Positions 9,984-21,800 of a stretch of DNA of 64,000 bases are shown piece after piece. The first letter of the stretch is position 1; every line of letters starts with the position of its first letter. The position numbers were made by a program, and so were the translations under genes. A model generated the notes under the pieces. It saw only the letters and a program-made list of their open reading frames with translations, searched no databases and was not told the origin of the DNA. Source of the DNA: Paraspadella gotoi (taxonomy: Eukaryota; Chaetognatha); assembly GCA_051294375.1 (NCBI GenBank), contig CM119266.1, positions 17,788,087 to 17,852,086 on the forward strand. The letters run 5' to 3'.

Positions 9984-11726
9984 ATGTACTCGACAAGTTC
10001 GCAGGCGCGAAACTGGATTTTCGATTCTCAAGAAGACATCGACGCTTCACGCGAAGACGCAAACCAACGTTTCGTAGAAGAGAACATCGGCCACGGCGAC
10101 GAAGACGACGAAGATGACGACACCGCGGGAGGACGACGGCGCCTGGATTTCCTCGACGTTAAGGACGAGCGGCAGTTGGTGCAGCATTACGAGTTCGTCC
10201 TAAAGGAATTCTGCGGGAAATTCTCTCCCTCGATGCCGAGATACGTCGTCGGGACAACCATGGCCTACATGAAGGTAATATTTTTTGAAGGATAACTTTC
10301 ATATGTATCGAAGTTTTAAATTAACAGAATCTTGACTTAACGACAATATGCAAATAAAATTTCTTGAAATTGTCGCGAATCCTAAATTTGTATGCATATA
10401 AAAGAATAGTTATTGATCAAATGCAGCTCGCCCCTTTATGGTGGACAGCTAGGTACCTGCTTACCGACCGTCAGTTCCGGGTTCAATCCTCTGATAGTCA
10501 AACTGGTCACTGCAGGTACAAAGCCCTGAGCGCCAGCTATCGGGAGATGCCTAAAAACCAGGACACGGCCCACCGCTTGCCATATCTCATACACTTGAGT
10601 CTGCTGCAGTGTAAGGCGAAGACGAAAGTTTTTCCCAATAAGCAGTTGTAAAACCTTAACATTAAAAATATGCTACTATAGTATGTTATGATATTGTGGA
10701 TAAGGCGCTAGGTGGGCTGAAGACCACTATCCGTAACTTGGAAACCAGGATTAGGGTTTTTCCCGGTATCTAGGGGTCATGAGGTGATGGCTTTACTCAA
10801 TGAGCCACCGGGTCACGACTGAAGATGTCTTGCTTATAGGCGGGGTGAAATTAGGAAATGGCCGAATACAATATGATAGTAGTGATATCATCGCCATCTT
10901 ACTGCAGCGTTTCTACGTTGAAAATTCTACGATGGATTATCACCCACGCGACGTGATGCTCACTTCTCTCTATCTCGCCTGTAAAGTGGAAGAGTTCAAC
11001 GTCTCAATCGCGCAGTTCGTCGGAAACCTCAAGGTCTGCCAAACGATCCCCGGGTACTTCTAAGTTTATAAAGACATTAACTTAACAAGTTGATTATCTA
11101 ATCTTCATTTGAAGGGCGACCGAAACAAAGCTGCCGACCTCGTCCTTTCCTACGAACTGATGGTAATGGAGAAGCTCCACTTCCACCTCGCCGTCCACAA
11201 CCCCTACCGCCCTCTTGAGGGATTCCTCATCGATCTCAAGACTCGCCTCCCGCGGCTTTCCATTCTCTCTGACCCTCAACAACAGCAGCGTCAGAATCCA
11301 TTTTACGCGGAGCCGCAACAGCCGCAACACCACGTGCCGGAAGCGCTTCGCCGCGGCGCCGACGCCTTCGTCGACAAAAGTCTCAACTCTGACGCGATGT
11401 TGCTCTTTCCGCCGGCGCACATCGCTTTGGCGGGGCTGGCCCACGCCGCCGCGGATATCAAGGCAGATTTGGGTGGGTGCTTTTTAAGGGCTGTGGTGGG
11501 GGCCATGGGCTTGGTGCGTGGTGGTGTAGCAGATTAATTTGTTAATTATCTGAAGTGAGATTGAGTTCCTCAATCTCATTTGCATATTGTCGTATTCTGA
11601 TAAGCTTTGATGTATCCACTGAACCTATATTAACCGATGTCATGTATAATCACGGTAACCATTTCATACAGAGATATTCCTCTGTTAGAGTGGTGGTGAT
11701 GGGAGAGGGTGGAGTAAAACGGCGAC

Positions 11727-11786
<60 letters not shown>

Positions 11787-12784
11787 CTTTCGGAACCGGT
11801 TTTGCGAGTCTTTCTTCCGTCTATTTTGACGTAATGGGAAGGACGCTTTGGGTGTCGATTGTTAAAGCAGCGGAGTTGTTGTTGGCCTAGAATGCCGAAG
11901 TCACTTAATTCTCAAGACGCGGTTTTTGAAGTCGTAAAAAAAAATGGGGGAACCCGTTTGAATCACTTTAACTGAAAGTTCCTAGTCATTAAATAAGTGC
12001 TTCATCATGTACATAGGACTGCTCGGATGACCGAATATAAATAATCAGCTTCTATAACTTTTCGATAAAATTGTGACAAAATTCGGTTATTAGCTTCGCT
12101 AAAGCTTAAGAATTTAAATTTATCTCAATACATTGTCTCTATTTAAATTACTTTTTATTTATATTCGTCCTCAGACCCTTACTTTGCCCTCCTCGCGGAT
12201 GACTCGGAAGACCGACTATTGATGCTGAAGAGCAGCGTCGCCCGCATCCGCAGTCTCGTCAAGAAGGCAGGCAACCTCAACCGGGCCAACGTGAAGCGCA
12301 TCGAGGAGAGACTGGAGAAATGCCGCAACCAGTCCAAGAACCCCGCCAGCGATGATTGGAAAAGGAAGATTCAGGTGAAGAACAGCTTAGAAAAGACTTG
12401 CCTTATTGGCATTGATGACTGAAAGTAAAATTCGTTGAGGCTACTAGTCCACTTAGTCCACCCTTTAGAGATAGGAATAAAAGGTTTCAATCGCGACTGA
12501 AAAAAATTTCGGGTAATATATCAAATGTCGGAGCAAGTTTAAAACCATGCCAACGAAGACTTATAAAGTGTCACAAATGAGTCACAACCATTCAAAAGAA
12601 TTTGTGGGCATCATGTTAACGTTTTATTCTTATTTATTTAATATTGAATGAATCTATTTTATCGTTTGAATTCTTTTCTCAGGAGACGGAGGAAGAAGAG
12701 ACAACGAAAACCTTCAAGAGACGAAAGACTCTCGAGCCGAAGCGCGACTCTGCCAGCGAAGGCATCAAACCTCTTCCACCTTAA
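9984..12784 (+). CDS. CCNH: Cyclin H (CDK-activating kinase / TFIIH subunit)
   Basis: Five exons (9984-10274, 10908-11033, 11115-11472, 12175-12374, 12683-12784) encode 358 residues; human cyclin H has 323. It binds CDK7 and MAT1 in the CAK module, which phosphorylates cell-cycle CDKs and the RNA polymerase II tail in the nucleus. The N terminus [11 protein letters not shown] matches the cyclin H start. Cyclin box 1 has [28 protein letters not shown] and QFVGNLK, and the second repeat has [20 protein letters not shown]. The extra length comes from an acidic GDEDDEDDD insert in the N-terminal helix region and a Gln/His-rich insert between the cyclin folds. The tail is basic and Lys/Arg-rich. 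The next gene starts only 106 bp after its stop. Confidence 0.94.
10425..10640 (+). repeat. tRNA-derived SINE-like repeat in cyclin H intron 1
   Basis: A B box (GGTTCAATCC, 10480-10489) follows an A-box-like ACAGCTAGGTACC. A GC-richer body of about 130 bp follows in an otherwise AT-rich intron. A second GC-richer segment at about 10690-10830 may be another, more decayed insert. Confidence 0.45.
11731..11781 (+). repeat. (CT)n microsatellite, cyclin H intron 3
   Basis: About 25 CT units. The ORF reading Ser-Leu repeats across it is an artefact of the repeat. Confidence 0.95.
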
Positions 12785-12864
12785 ACTCGCGTCTTTTGTT
12801 TTTTGTTCGTGTTTCCCCATTTCTTAAATTCTTTACATCTCGTTTCTTGTTATACAATTGTTTC

Positions 12865-12866
12865 AG
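12865..12866 (+). promoter_or_regulatory. Candidate trans-splice acceptor upstream of the SWEET gene
   Basis: CAATTGTTTCAG ends here, 24 nt before the ATG and 82 nt after the cyclin H stop. The gap is too short for a normal promoter plus a 5' UTR intron, so trans-splicing of a shared transcript is the simplest reading. Not proven. Confidence 0.45.
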
Positions 12867-12889
12867 TTTTTAGTTCCTGACTTTCGACG

Positions 12890-14049
12890 ATGCTGTTCAT
12901 GGACGCGGTGGCGTCGAGCGCCTTGTACTCTCTCTTGCTCGTTTACTTCGCGGAATTCTGGGAATTGACCGCGCTGTGGAACCGGACGTCGGCGCCGTCG
13001 GTGCAGCATCTCACGCTACTCTTCCATCTCATCCACAATTCGCTGAATCTCTTCCACGCGTTCGTCTCCGAAAATTGGTCCGTCTATTTGATTCATTTCG
13101 TCGGCGTAGTTCTTAGATTCGCCTTCGTCGTCACTTACCTCCGATTCTCCATATATCGCTCGCGCTACGCTTTTCAACTCGTATGGTAAATTGATACTTA
13201 ACTCTGGAGAGAAATGTGCTTGTTAGTTGTTTCCGTTCTACATAATCTCTCTCGTTTCCTTATCTCATCCCCGTTTTTTCTCTTCCTCTCTTCGCGAAAT
13301 GTGGGATTTAATAAGCATTCGTCGAAATTCATCGCCGAACTTTGTTTATGAATTTTGATTTTTTTTTCAAAGCGTGATCATCTTCCTCCTCGCCTTTTGT
13401 TTTTACGCCAATTCTCTGGAGAACGACGTCTCCAAAGCGACGCTGTGGACGGCGTCGCTGACGGCGGCAGGCGTCGCGTTCGCCTCTTATCCGACGCTGA
13501 CCGTGTGGCGCTCCTTCAGAACTGGCGCCGTTGAAGCCGTCTCAATCTGGATGACGGCGTCGGTGCTCTTATCCGCGTCGGCCACCTTCCTCTATGGCTT
13601 TTTGGTCAAGTAATAGAATCGGATAAATAATGATTGTCTAATATCGATTTAATAACTTATAAATCAGCTTATTAATTTATATATTTATTAAACAACCGTC
13701 GTTGGGACAGAAAAGATCATAACTGGAGCAATCTTCATTTATTATTATCATTATTATTATTTAATATTATTAATGATTATTTATTATTATTATTATTTTA
13801 TTAATTATATATGTAAATTATAATACCTTCCTCAGGGACAACGCCATGCAGATTGCCTTCATGCCCTGCCTCGCTCTATGTTTGATCGCCATGGGTCACG
13901 TGTGGCGAATGGAAAAAAAGAGAATAGATCAAATCAAGAAAATCTTAGAGGAGAACAAGAGAGAGAACGTGGTTAACGAGACGGAAAAAGAGGAGACCGT
14001 GGAGGAGAACGAGGCAAACAATGAGGAGCAAAGCAGTAAAACTAAATGA
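12890..14049 (+). CDS. SWEET sugar transporter (MtN3/saliva family, SLC50-like)
   Basis: Three exons (12890-13185, 13373-13609, 13836-14049) encode 248 residues. SWEETs are seven-helix uniporters moving mono- or disaccharides down their gradient, in plasma or Golgi membranes. Seven hydrophobic segments are present. The second three-helix repeat is the clearest match: YPTLTVWRSFRTGAVEAVS followed by LLSASATFLYGFLVKDNAMQI, with the family order of Pro-containing helix, loop and the xxYG-(L/V)xxDxx turn. The first repeat is diverged. The C-terminal 45 residues are Lys/Glu-rich and cytosolic. Human SWEET1 has 221 residues. Exon joins at phase 2 restore VKDNA exactly. The gene is probably co-transcribed with cyclin H because of the 106-bp spacing. 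Confidence 0.8.
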
Positions 14050-14539
14050 ATCTATTTTTTATATGTATTAATTCGTTCGTTTATTAGATTATTTATTATT
14101 TATTGTCATTTCATTCATTTCTGATGATTATTAGTTTTTGGTGTGGATTTACGTCTTTACTTTGTTAGAAAATGTGTTTTTTCGTTATTTTAAATAATTT
14201 ATTCGTTGACAATTTATTTTACAGTAATAGAAAAACAGAACACTTATGCCATGATTACGTAGTTGATAGAAAGAAATCATGGATTTCCCTCGCACTACAA
14301 ATCCCTCAAAATTCCTTTGTGATTATTTCTTTTCAACACCGAAAAAATTACTTATTTTTGCGTTTAATTCGCGTTACCCGCTTCTCACAACGAAAAACGA
14401 CCAAGAAAACAAAAGCATTTTTTAAAACATTAGAAAGTAAACAAAAACGCGATCTGACCAAAAGTTTGACAACTCTGCTCCGAGAGGGCGCGGACATTTT
14501 GAAACGAGACGACCACCGACAAAGGGCGCGGAGGCGGTA
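14050..14539. other. Intergenic, AT-rich
   Basis: No recognisable gene. A long ORF (14172-14540) lacks domains and ends at the ATP9 start; most likely it is upstream leader sequence. A possible 3' splice site (TTTACAG) ends at 14224. Confidence 0.45.
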
Positions 14540-17226
14540 ATGTCATCGACGCCTCCCGTCTCTGCTTATTTCACGTTAGAAAACGAATCAGGCGCGGACA
14601 ACAACGACGAATTGATTAATCCTGAAGTCAAGTTTGCCAACGTCAAGTTTAATGGCATCGAGAAGACGATGAACGGCGCGAGGAGAGAATACGATAGGTT
14701 GGTGCTGATGAATCTTGTCAGTTTGATTAAAAATTAGCGAAATGATAAGAGGCCAAGAGAGATAGATAAAATAATTATGAATATCTAGTGGTTGGTTAAT
14801 ATTTAAATACAAATAGCATTGAAAGGGTTAAGGGCACGTAAAGATAACACGTCAAGAAAGCTTATAAAGATGAACGAATCGAAATGATTAGTTCTTTTCC
14901 TCAACATTGCAGAATCCAAGGCCGAAATATTCCCACAATGAATTCACGTCAATCCCCCGCCGGCGCCGGCGCCAGCGTTAACGCCACGGGAAAAACTGGC
15001 GGACGACAACAATCACCTTCTCCGTCGATGAGTCGACGGTTTGTCCCATTTGTCAAGTTTTATATGAAATATATTAAGTTTTATATTAAACTACCCCGTG
15101 AGCCAAAACGGATGGCACAGAGTAAAAATTTATTACACCGAAACTACTTAATAAAAGTTAACTTATTATATGTCATTTGATATAAAAGTCTTTGACATTT
15201 TTAAAAAGCATCATATTTATGCAAAACTGCTCATAATGTTTTCCTTTTGTAAGAGGCAAAAATTTAATTCCTAAAATTCATTAGGATTGAGAAAAAAACG
15301 TTGCCAGTAATCTGCTGCATATTTGCTACTACAATCTGATTCAGCGCAGTTAACGACTTGGGGTTTTGCCAACACCTCCAATTAATGTTACCCCAGTACC
15401 AAAAATGAAATAAAGATGTCTAGGCTTAATGAGAGCTAGTGAAAAGGTGAGTTATGCAGAATTTGTTGTTGAGAAGGTTGTTCCATTTGTTGTGAATCAT
15501 CTTGGTGTACCATCCTGCCACAACCATCTTTTTAGTGTAAAGGTGGTTCGTTCAGCCTCTGGTCAGCCTTCTTCCTCCAACTTCTGCACTTAGGAGCCTC
15601 CGGTTATCCTGGGTGAACCTTTCCACACACTGGTGGATTTTCGAAATCTGAGATTTTTTTTCACCAAACGAGATTCCTTGGATTTGTTGAAACAGAATGC
15701 ATAAATTGCCTGATAGTAGGCGGCAAAAACCTTTTTTCTTAGACCTTAGTGCTTCTGGTTCCCATTAATGTATATGTTTAACTTCTGATATAATTTTCCT
15801 CCCATCTTGGATGCTGAATGGCATGTAATCGCCACGTGAAATTTTTGGTGAAAGATTCAAACTGACGATTTTGAGATTTCAATATGCTTCATAAAATTAC
15901 AATTTCACATATTAAACAGTAGGTTAGTAAATTGAAATTGATACACATAAAACGTCAATGACTTTTCTACCTAATAAAACAATCAGGGTGAATATACCTT
16001 AATACATAAAAGAATGGCAGCGATTTTATTAGTGCCATCCGTTCTGGCTCACGGGTTATCAATGTCCTACCAACATCTCCAACTTCTCCAGATCCGGCGA
16101 AGACTTCGAGACGGACGAGAATATTCATCTCATGAAGTCTACCTCCCGCGGAAACCTCAACCTTAATAGCGACACGGCGGCGAGGCGGACTCGCAGCGGC
16201 AGCAGCAGCAAGAAGCCGGGATGCTGCGGAAACTGTTGCAACCGGAATACGCCTATTCCCCGCACCGTGGCCCTAGGTTGGGATTCAAGACGTTTGTCAT
16301 GAAACCTCTATTTCATGTCTTCATCCCTTTTGTCCCCTCTTTCTCAGGAAAACCCCTGTTCGGCCGAAAACCCCTTCGATATTGCTCTAACCGCATCAAC
16401 AATCAAAAGTACAACATCTTCACCTTCTTGCCGATCTGCCTCTTCGATCAGTTCAAGTTTTTCCTCAATCTTTTCTTTCTCGTCTGTTCCATCTCTCAGT
16501 TCGTCCCTCAGTTCAAGGTTTGACGTCTCTCCGGTTTGTCCGATTGTCCACTGTCCAGATGTTCCGCTGTCCACTATTCTTTTAGTCTTGACCACTCTCT
16601 TTTCCCAGGTGGGCCTGATCTGGACCTACTGGGCTCCGTTGGGATTCGTCTTGGCGATCACCCTCATCCGCGAGGCCTACGACGACATCCAGCGCTGGCG
16701 ACGCGATCGGGAGATCAACTCGACGCTCTTCTTTAAGCACACCGTCAACGGCCTCGTCACCGTCAAGGCCTCCAACATCAAGGTAACCTTTTTTCTCGTA
16801 ACGCTTTTGCGCATAAGTGGCGTAGTCGTCGTCATCCCAACTTATCGATCGCCTTTTTCATGATTAAATTTGGGTGTATGAAGCTGAAAATTTATATACA
16901 GCTTCTCATCATTGAGGTCTTTTAAATTGGGTGAGGATAGTTATTAAATATGTTTTGTTTACGTTTTATCAAAAAAAAAAAAACAAATTTCCTCTTTTAT
17001 TTTTATGTCTCCTTCTTTCTCTCTTTTTTTTATATGTAGCTCTTTCTCTCTTTTCCACAGGCTGATTCATCTGGAAAAAAAAAAGTCTGCAGCTGGCTCT
17101 GCAGCTGGCTCTGCAGCTGGCTCTTTCTTTTTCTCTTTTCTCCTGCTGCTTCTACCTTTTGATTTCTTTCTTTTTTTCTGGCTCTCTCTGCTGCTGCCGC
17201 TGCTGATTCGTCTGAAAACGATTTGG

Positions 17227-17281
<55 letters not shown>

Positions 17282-20200
17282 GTTTTTATTAAAAAAAATT
17301 TGAATTAAGATTGAACTCGTTATATTAGGCATCGCATTCGTGCATGTTATCATTTTGCTATCGCAAATTATATTTCGTTAAAAATTGACGAAAGTTCTTT
17401 TTTTTTTAACCAGTTTTTTCTTCTCCTCCCTTCCGTCGTCCCCCTTTTCAAAACTCCTAATCAGGTGGGCGACATCATCACTGTGGAAAAAGACCAGCGC
17501 GTCCCCGCCGACATGGTGTTGCTCCGCACGACGGAGAAGTCCGGGTCCTGCTTCATCCGTACGGATCAATTGGACGGAGAGACGGACTGGAAGTTGCGGG
17601 TGGCCGTTCCCGCGACGCAGAGTCTCCCCTCGGACCAATCCCTTTGCGAGATCTCCGCTCAGGTCGGTCGGTCGGTCGGGCAGGCTGGACGGACAAACTG
17701 CGGTAGAATTGTATGGAACAGCTGTTTCTTGCATGGCACTGCTGTCGAACTTTGTAGAAATGCTGTAGTAGTATTGTGATTTCGATGTCCGTTTTTGGAA
17801 CCTATTTTTCTATTATTTAAATGTTTGCTGTTTATTTAAAATTATAATTAGATGAATTATAAGTTTACTTCCATCAAAATCCAGATCTACGCGGAAAAAC
17901 CCCAAAAGGACATATACAACTTTATTGGGACTTACTCGCGCACCGACGGCGTGGACCAACACGAGAGTCTCAGCGTCGAGAACATGTTGTGGTCCAACAC
18001 CGTCGTCGCTTCCGGTGAGGGGGTGGCGTTCAAACACTAAGTATTAAATCACGATATTTTAACTAAAATTATGATTGTTGAATTCCAGACGAATTTGGCT
18101 TTATTCCTTTTATGACTCTTTCCCTACTTTTTGACCATGTAAACCTCGCTTGTTCTCCCAAAAATGTAGGCGTGGCCATCGGCGCGGTTATCTACACCGG
18201 GAGCGAAACGCGCGCGGTTATGAACACGAGTCAACCGCGATCCAAATATGGGAAACTCGACGAGGAGGTCAATACCCTCACCAAGATTCTCTTCGTCGCT
18301 GTCGTCATTCTCTCTTTCGCCATGGTGGCGCTCAAAGGTGTGCGAATACGAGAGAGAGAGAGACAGAGAGAGTAAGCGAGAGAGAGAGAGACACACACAC
18401 AAACAAGCTAACATCTTCTCACCCCAGGCTTTAACGGTCCCTGGTACATCTATTTGGTCCGCTATATTCTCCTCTTCTCCTACATCATCCCCATCTCGCT
18501 CCGTGTCAACCTCGACGTGGCCAAACTCGTCTACGCTTGGTTCATACACAACGACCGGGAAATTCCCGGCACTGTCGTTCGGTCCTCGACTTTGCCTGAA
18601 GAGTTGGGCCGGATACAGTACCTCCTGTCGGATAAGACCGGTGAGGATTTGAAAATGAACTGTTTGTGAGTGAATGGAAACGTGAACCTCTACTTTTTTC
18701 ATAGGAACGCTCACCCAAAACGTGATGATCTTCAAACGCCTTCATCTCGGGACCGTCTCCTACACTAACGACACCATGGACGAAATCCAGAGCCACTTGA
18801 AGAGCATCTTTCAGTCTTCGGAGACTTCAGTAATTATGTTTCATATTTTTATTAACAATTAAAATTATTGATACTAATTTGTGGAAGTTTGCCTTCTAAA
18901 TACACTTGACTACGTTTATAAAATATACGTACATTGTGGCGGTATATTCACACCATCTCAAATCCACCATCGTTCAGCCAATCCCATTGGCTCAGAGGGG
19001 GAACGCACCATCCCAGGCGTTGCGTTCCATCCAGTCCTAACGACTTCCCTCTGCGTTGGCAAAACGAGTCCGTCCTAGGGTAACCGCGCCAGTGACTGGA
19101 GGCGTCACTGAGGGTCGGTAGCCCATAAAGCCAACAGTGAGATCCCCCATCCCAATGGGCATCACAGGCTGTTGCTATAACAAATATATATTTTAAGAAA
19201 TTGTGGATGCGTGCGACGTAAATAAATAATTTTAAAAATTATTTCCTCAGCTTGTGACCCCGCAAACGTCGATCAGCGGCAGCCTGTCCCACCCCGACAC
19301 ACCGGCGAAACGCGGGACGCAGGGACCCAAAATGAGACGGACGGTGGTGACGCGCGTCTTGGACGCCGTCAAGGCCATCGCCGTCTGCCATAACGTCACC
19401 CCTGTCTTTGAGGAATCCGTTGCCAAGGTTTAGAGAGAGAGGGAAGACAGATAAAGACAGAGATAAAGACAGAGAGAAACAGACAGACAGAGAGACAGTC
19501 ATTAACTCTACTCCATCTCCCCCAGTCGACCGACTCTGACTCGGAACCGGCGTCGATCGCGGCCAAAGTGACCTACCAAGCGTCGTCCCCGGACGAGGTG
19601 GCGCTGGTGGAATGGTGCGAGGCCGTGGGTCTCGCTCTCGTTAAACGGGACCGGACGTCGATGACGCTTAGGACGCCGGTCGGGTCCTCGCTTCACTACC
19701 AAATTCTACAGGTGATACACAATGTGACATTTGAAAACAAATTAGTTCGGATTAAATTTTTTTTTTAATGAGTTGAATTGAATCGGATTGAAAATTCGAA
19801 CTTTGGTTAGATATCATTACGTTTAATTTAGCGGATTAATACGTTATGAATTTCTTTTTAGAGCTCTTTGAAGAATAAATATTTATTGATAAAAGAAATC
19901 TCACTTTTGGAAATCGAATTTCACTTATGGAAAGAAATCTCGCCCTTTCGATACTAAGCAACCGTAAAATGCAAATGAGATTTTAATTTTGTTTATTATG
20001 GATTTTTTCAGATTTTTCCCTTTAAGAGCGAAACGAAGCGAATGGGCATCATCGTCCGCGAGGAAGAGACGGGAGAGATCACCTTCTACGAGAAGGGGGC
20101 AGATGTGGTTATGATGTCCATCGTGCAGTACAACGATTGGCTGGAGGAAGAAACGGGCAATATGGCCAGAGAGGGACTTCGGACGTTGGTGGTCGGAAAG

Positions 20201-21757
20201 AAGGTCCTCACCGAGGAGCAGTATCAGGTGAGGATGAGGGATCGATGTACGGGCATGACGTTCAATCTAACATCCTCACTCGGTGTCCAGGACTTCGAGA
20301 ACGCCTACCGCCAAGCCAAGCTGGCCACTCAGGACCGCAACATGCGGGTGGCGGCGGTGGTGGAGAGTCTGGAGCGCGACCTCGAGCTCCTCTGCCTCAC
20401 GGGCGTCGAGGACAAGTTGCAGGATCTGGTCCGTCCTACCCTCGAACTGCTCAGGAACGCCGGCATCAGGATTTGGATGCTCACGGGTGAATCAAAGGAA
20501 TCGCGCAAAATTGCGATGGAAAAATGTGCAATGTATTAAATCTCTTTTGCAGGTGACAAAATGGAGACGGCGACCTGCATCGCCAAGAGTTCGCGCCTCG
20601 TGTCGCGGACGCAGGAGATACACCAGTTCAAAGCCGTAGTCAACAGGACGGAGGCGCATAACGAGCTCAATGCCTTCAGGAGGAAGAACGACTGCGCCCT
20701 CGTCGTCCAAGGGGAGACGATGGAGACGGTGTTAAAGGTGTGGACGTTGATGTTGATAGGGCAGATGGTGATGGTTCGATGTGGTTTTGGTGTTTTGAAG
20801 GCGGAAGTTGTTTTTCGGCTTGTATGCAAAGTTTTTTGTGGACGAACAGGCAATTGTAACAGATAAATTCTTAGAATAATACTAAATGAGATTGAAATTT
20901 CATCAATCTCATTTGCATATAGTAGTAAATCATTTTAAGTCCAATTGATTTTTGTACTTGATTTTTGGATTTGATCTTGATTTTCATCTTGATCTTGTTC
21001 TTGATCTTGTTCTTGATCTTGATCTTGATCTTAATCTTGTCCTTCTTTCTCATTCTCACTCTCTCACTCTTTCTATCTCCATACTACATTTCCTTTTCCT
21101 CAAGTACTACGAGAGCGAGTTCATGGAGCTGACCATCCTCTGCCCCGCGGTCATCATCTGCCGGTGTTCACCGACACAGAAGGCGGACGTCGTCCGTCTG
21201 CTGAGAGAATACGCCAAGAAGCGCACGTGCGCGATCGGCGACGGAGGCAACGACGTCTCAATGATTCAGGTGGGGGCGCTTTGGAAATTAAGCAAGCGCT
21301 TGATCGGGGATAATCGGTATGAGGTGAGCTCTCTACAATAAATACCGCTCATCATATTTATCCCNNNNNNNNNNGGCGGCCGACGTCGGGATCGGGATCG
21401 TCGGTAAGGAAGGGAAACAGGCCTCCCTCGCCGCCGACTTTTCCATCAACACCTTTTCCTACATGGGCCGACTCTTGATGTGGCACGGGCGGAACTCTTA
21501 TAGAAGGTTTCAGCTCTTGGGACTCAAGATTTCCTTTATCTGTGGTCCGAAATATCAACGAATTAATCCAGCAAATAAATCGGTCAATTAAATCAATCCT
21601 CGATTTCCCAGGTCCGCCAACCTGTCCCAATTCATCATGCATCGCGGACTTCTCGTCAGCACGATGCAGGCCATTTTTTCCTCCATCTTCTACTTCTCCG
21701 CTGTTCCTTTGTTTCAGGCGAGTGCCAGAGGATTTCTGCATTTAAATTACAATGCAC

Positions 21758-21800
<43 letters not shown>

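Noticed and set aside
14172-14540. 122-codon ORF upstream of ATP9
   Set aside because: No recognisable domain and AT-rich; probably leader or intergenic sequence, although a small lineage-specific gene cannot be excluded.
20042-20539. Uninterrupted 165-codon ATP9 ORF as one exon
   Set aside because: It includes a 63-nt insert with GT-AG ends that no known ATP9 has; an intron is the better reading.
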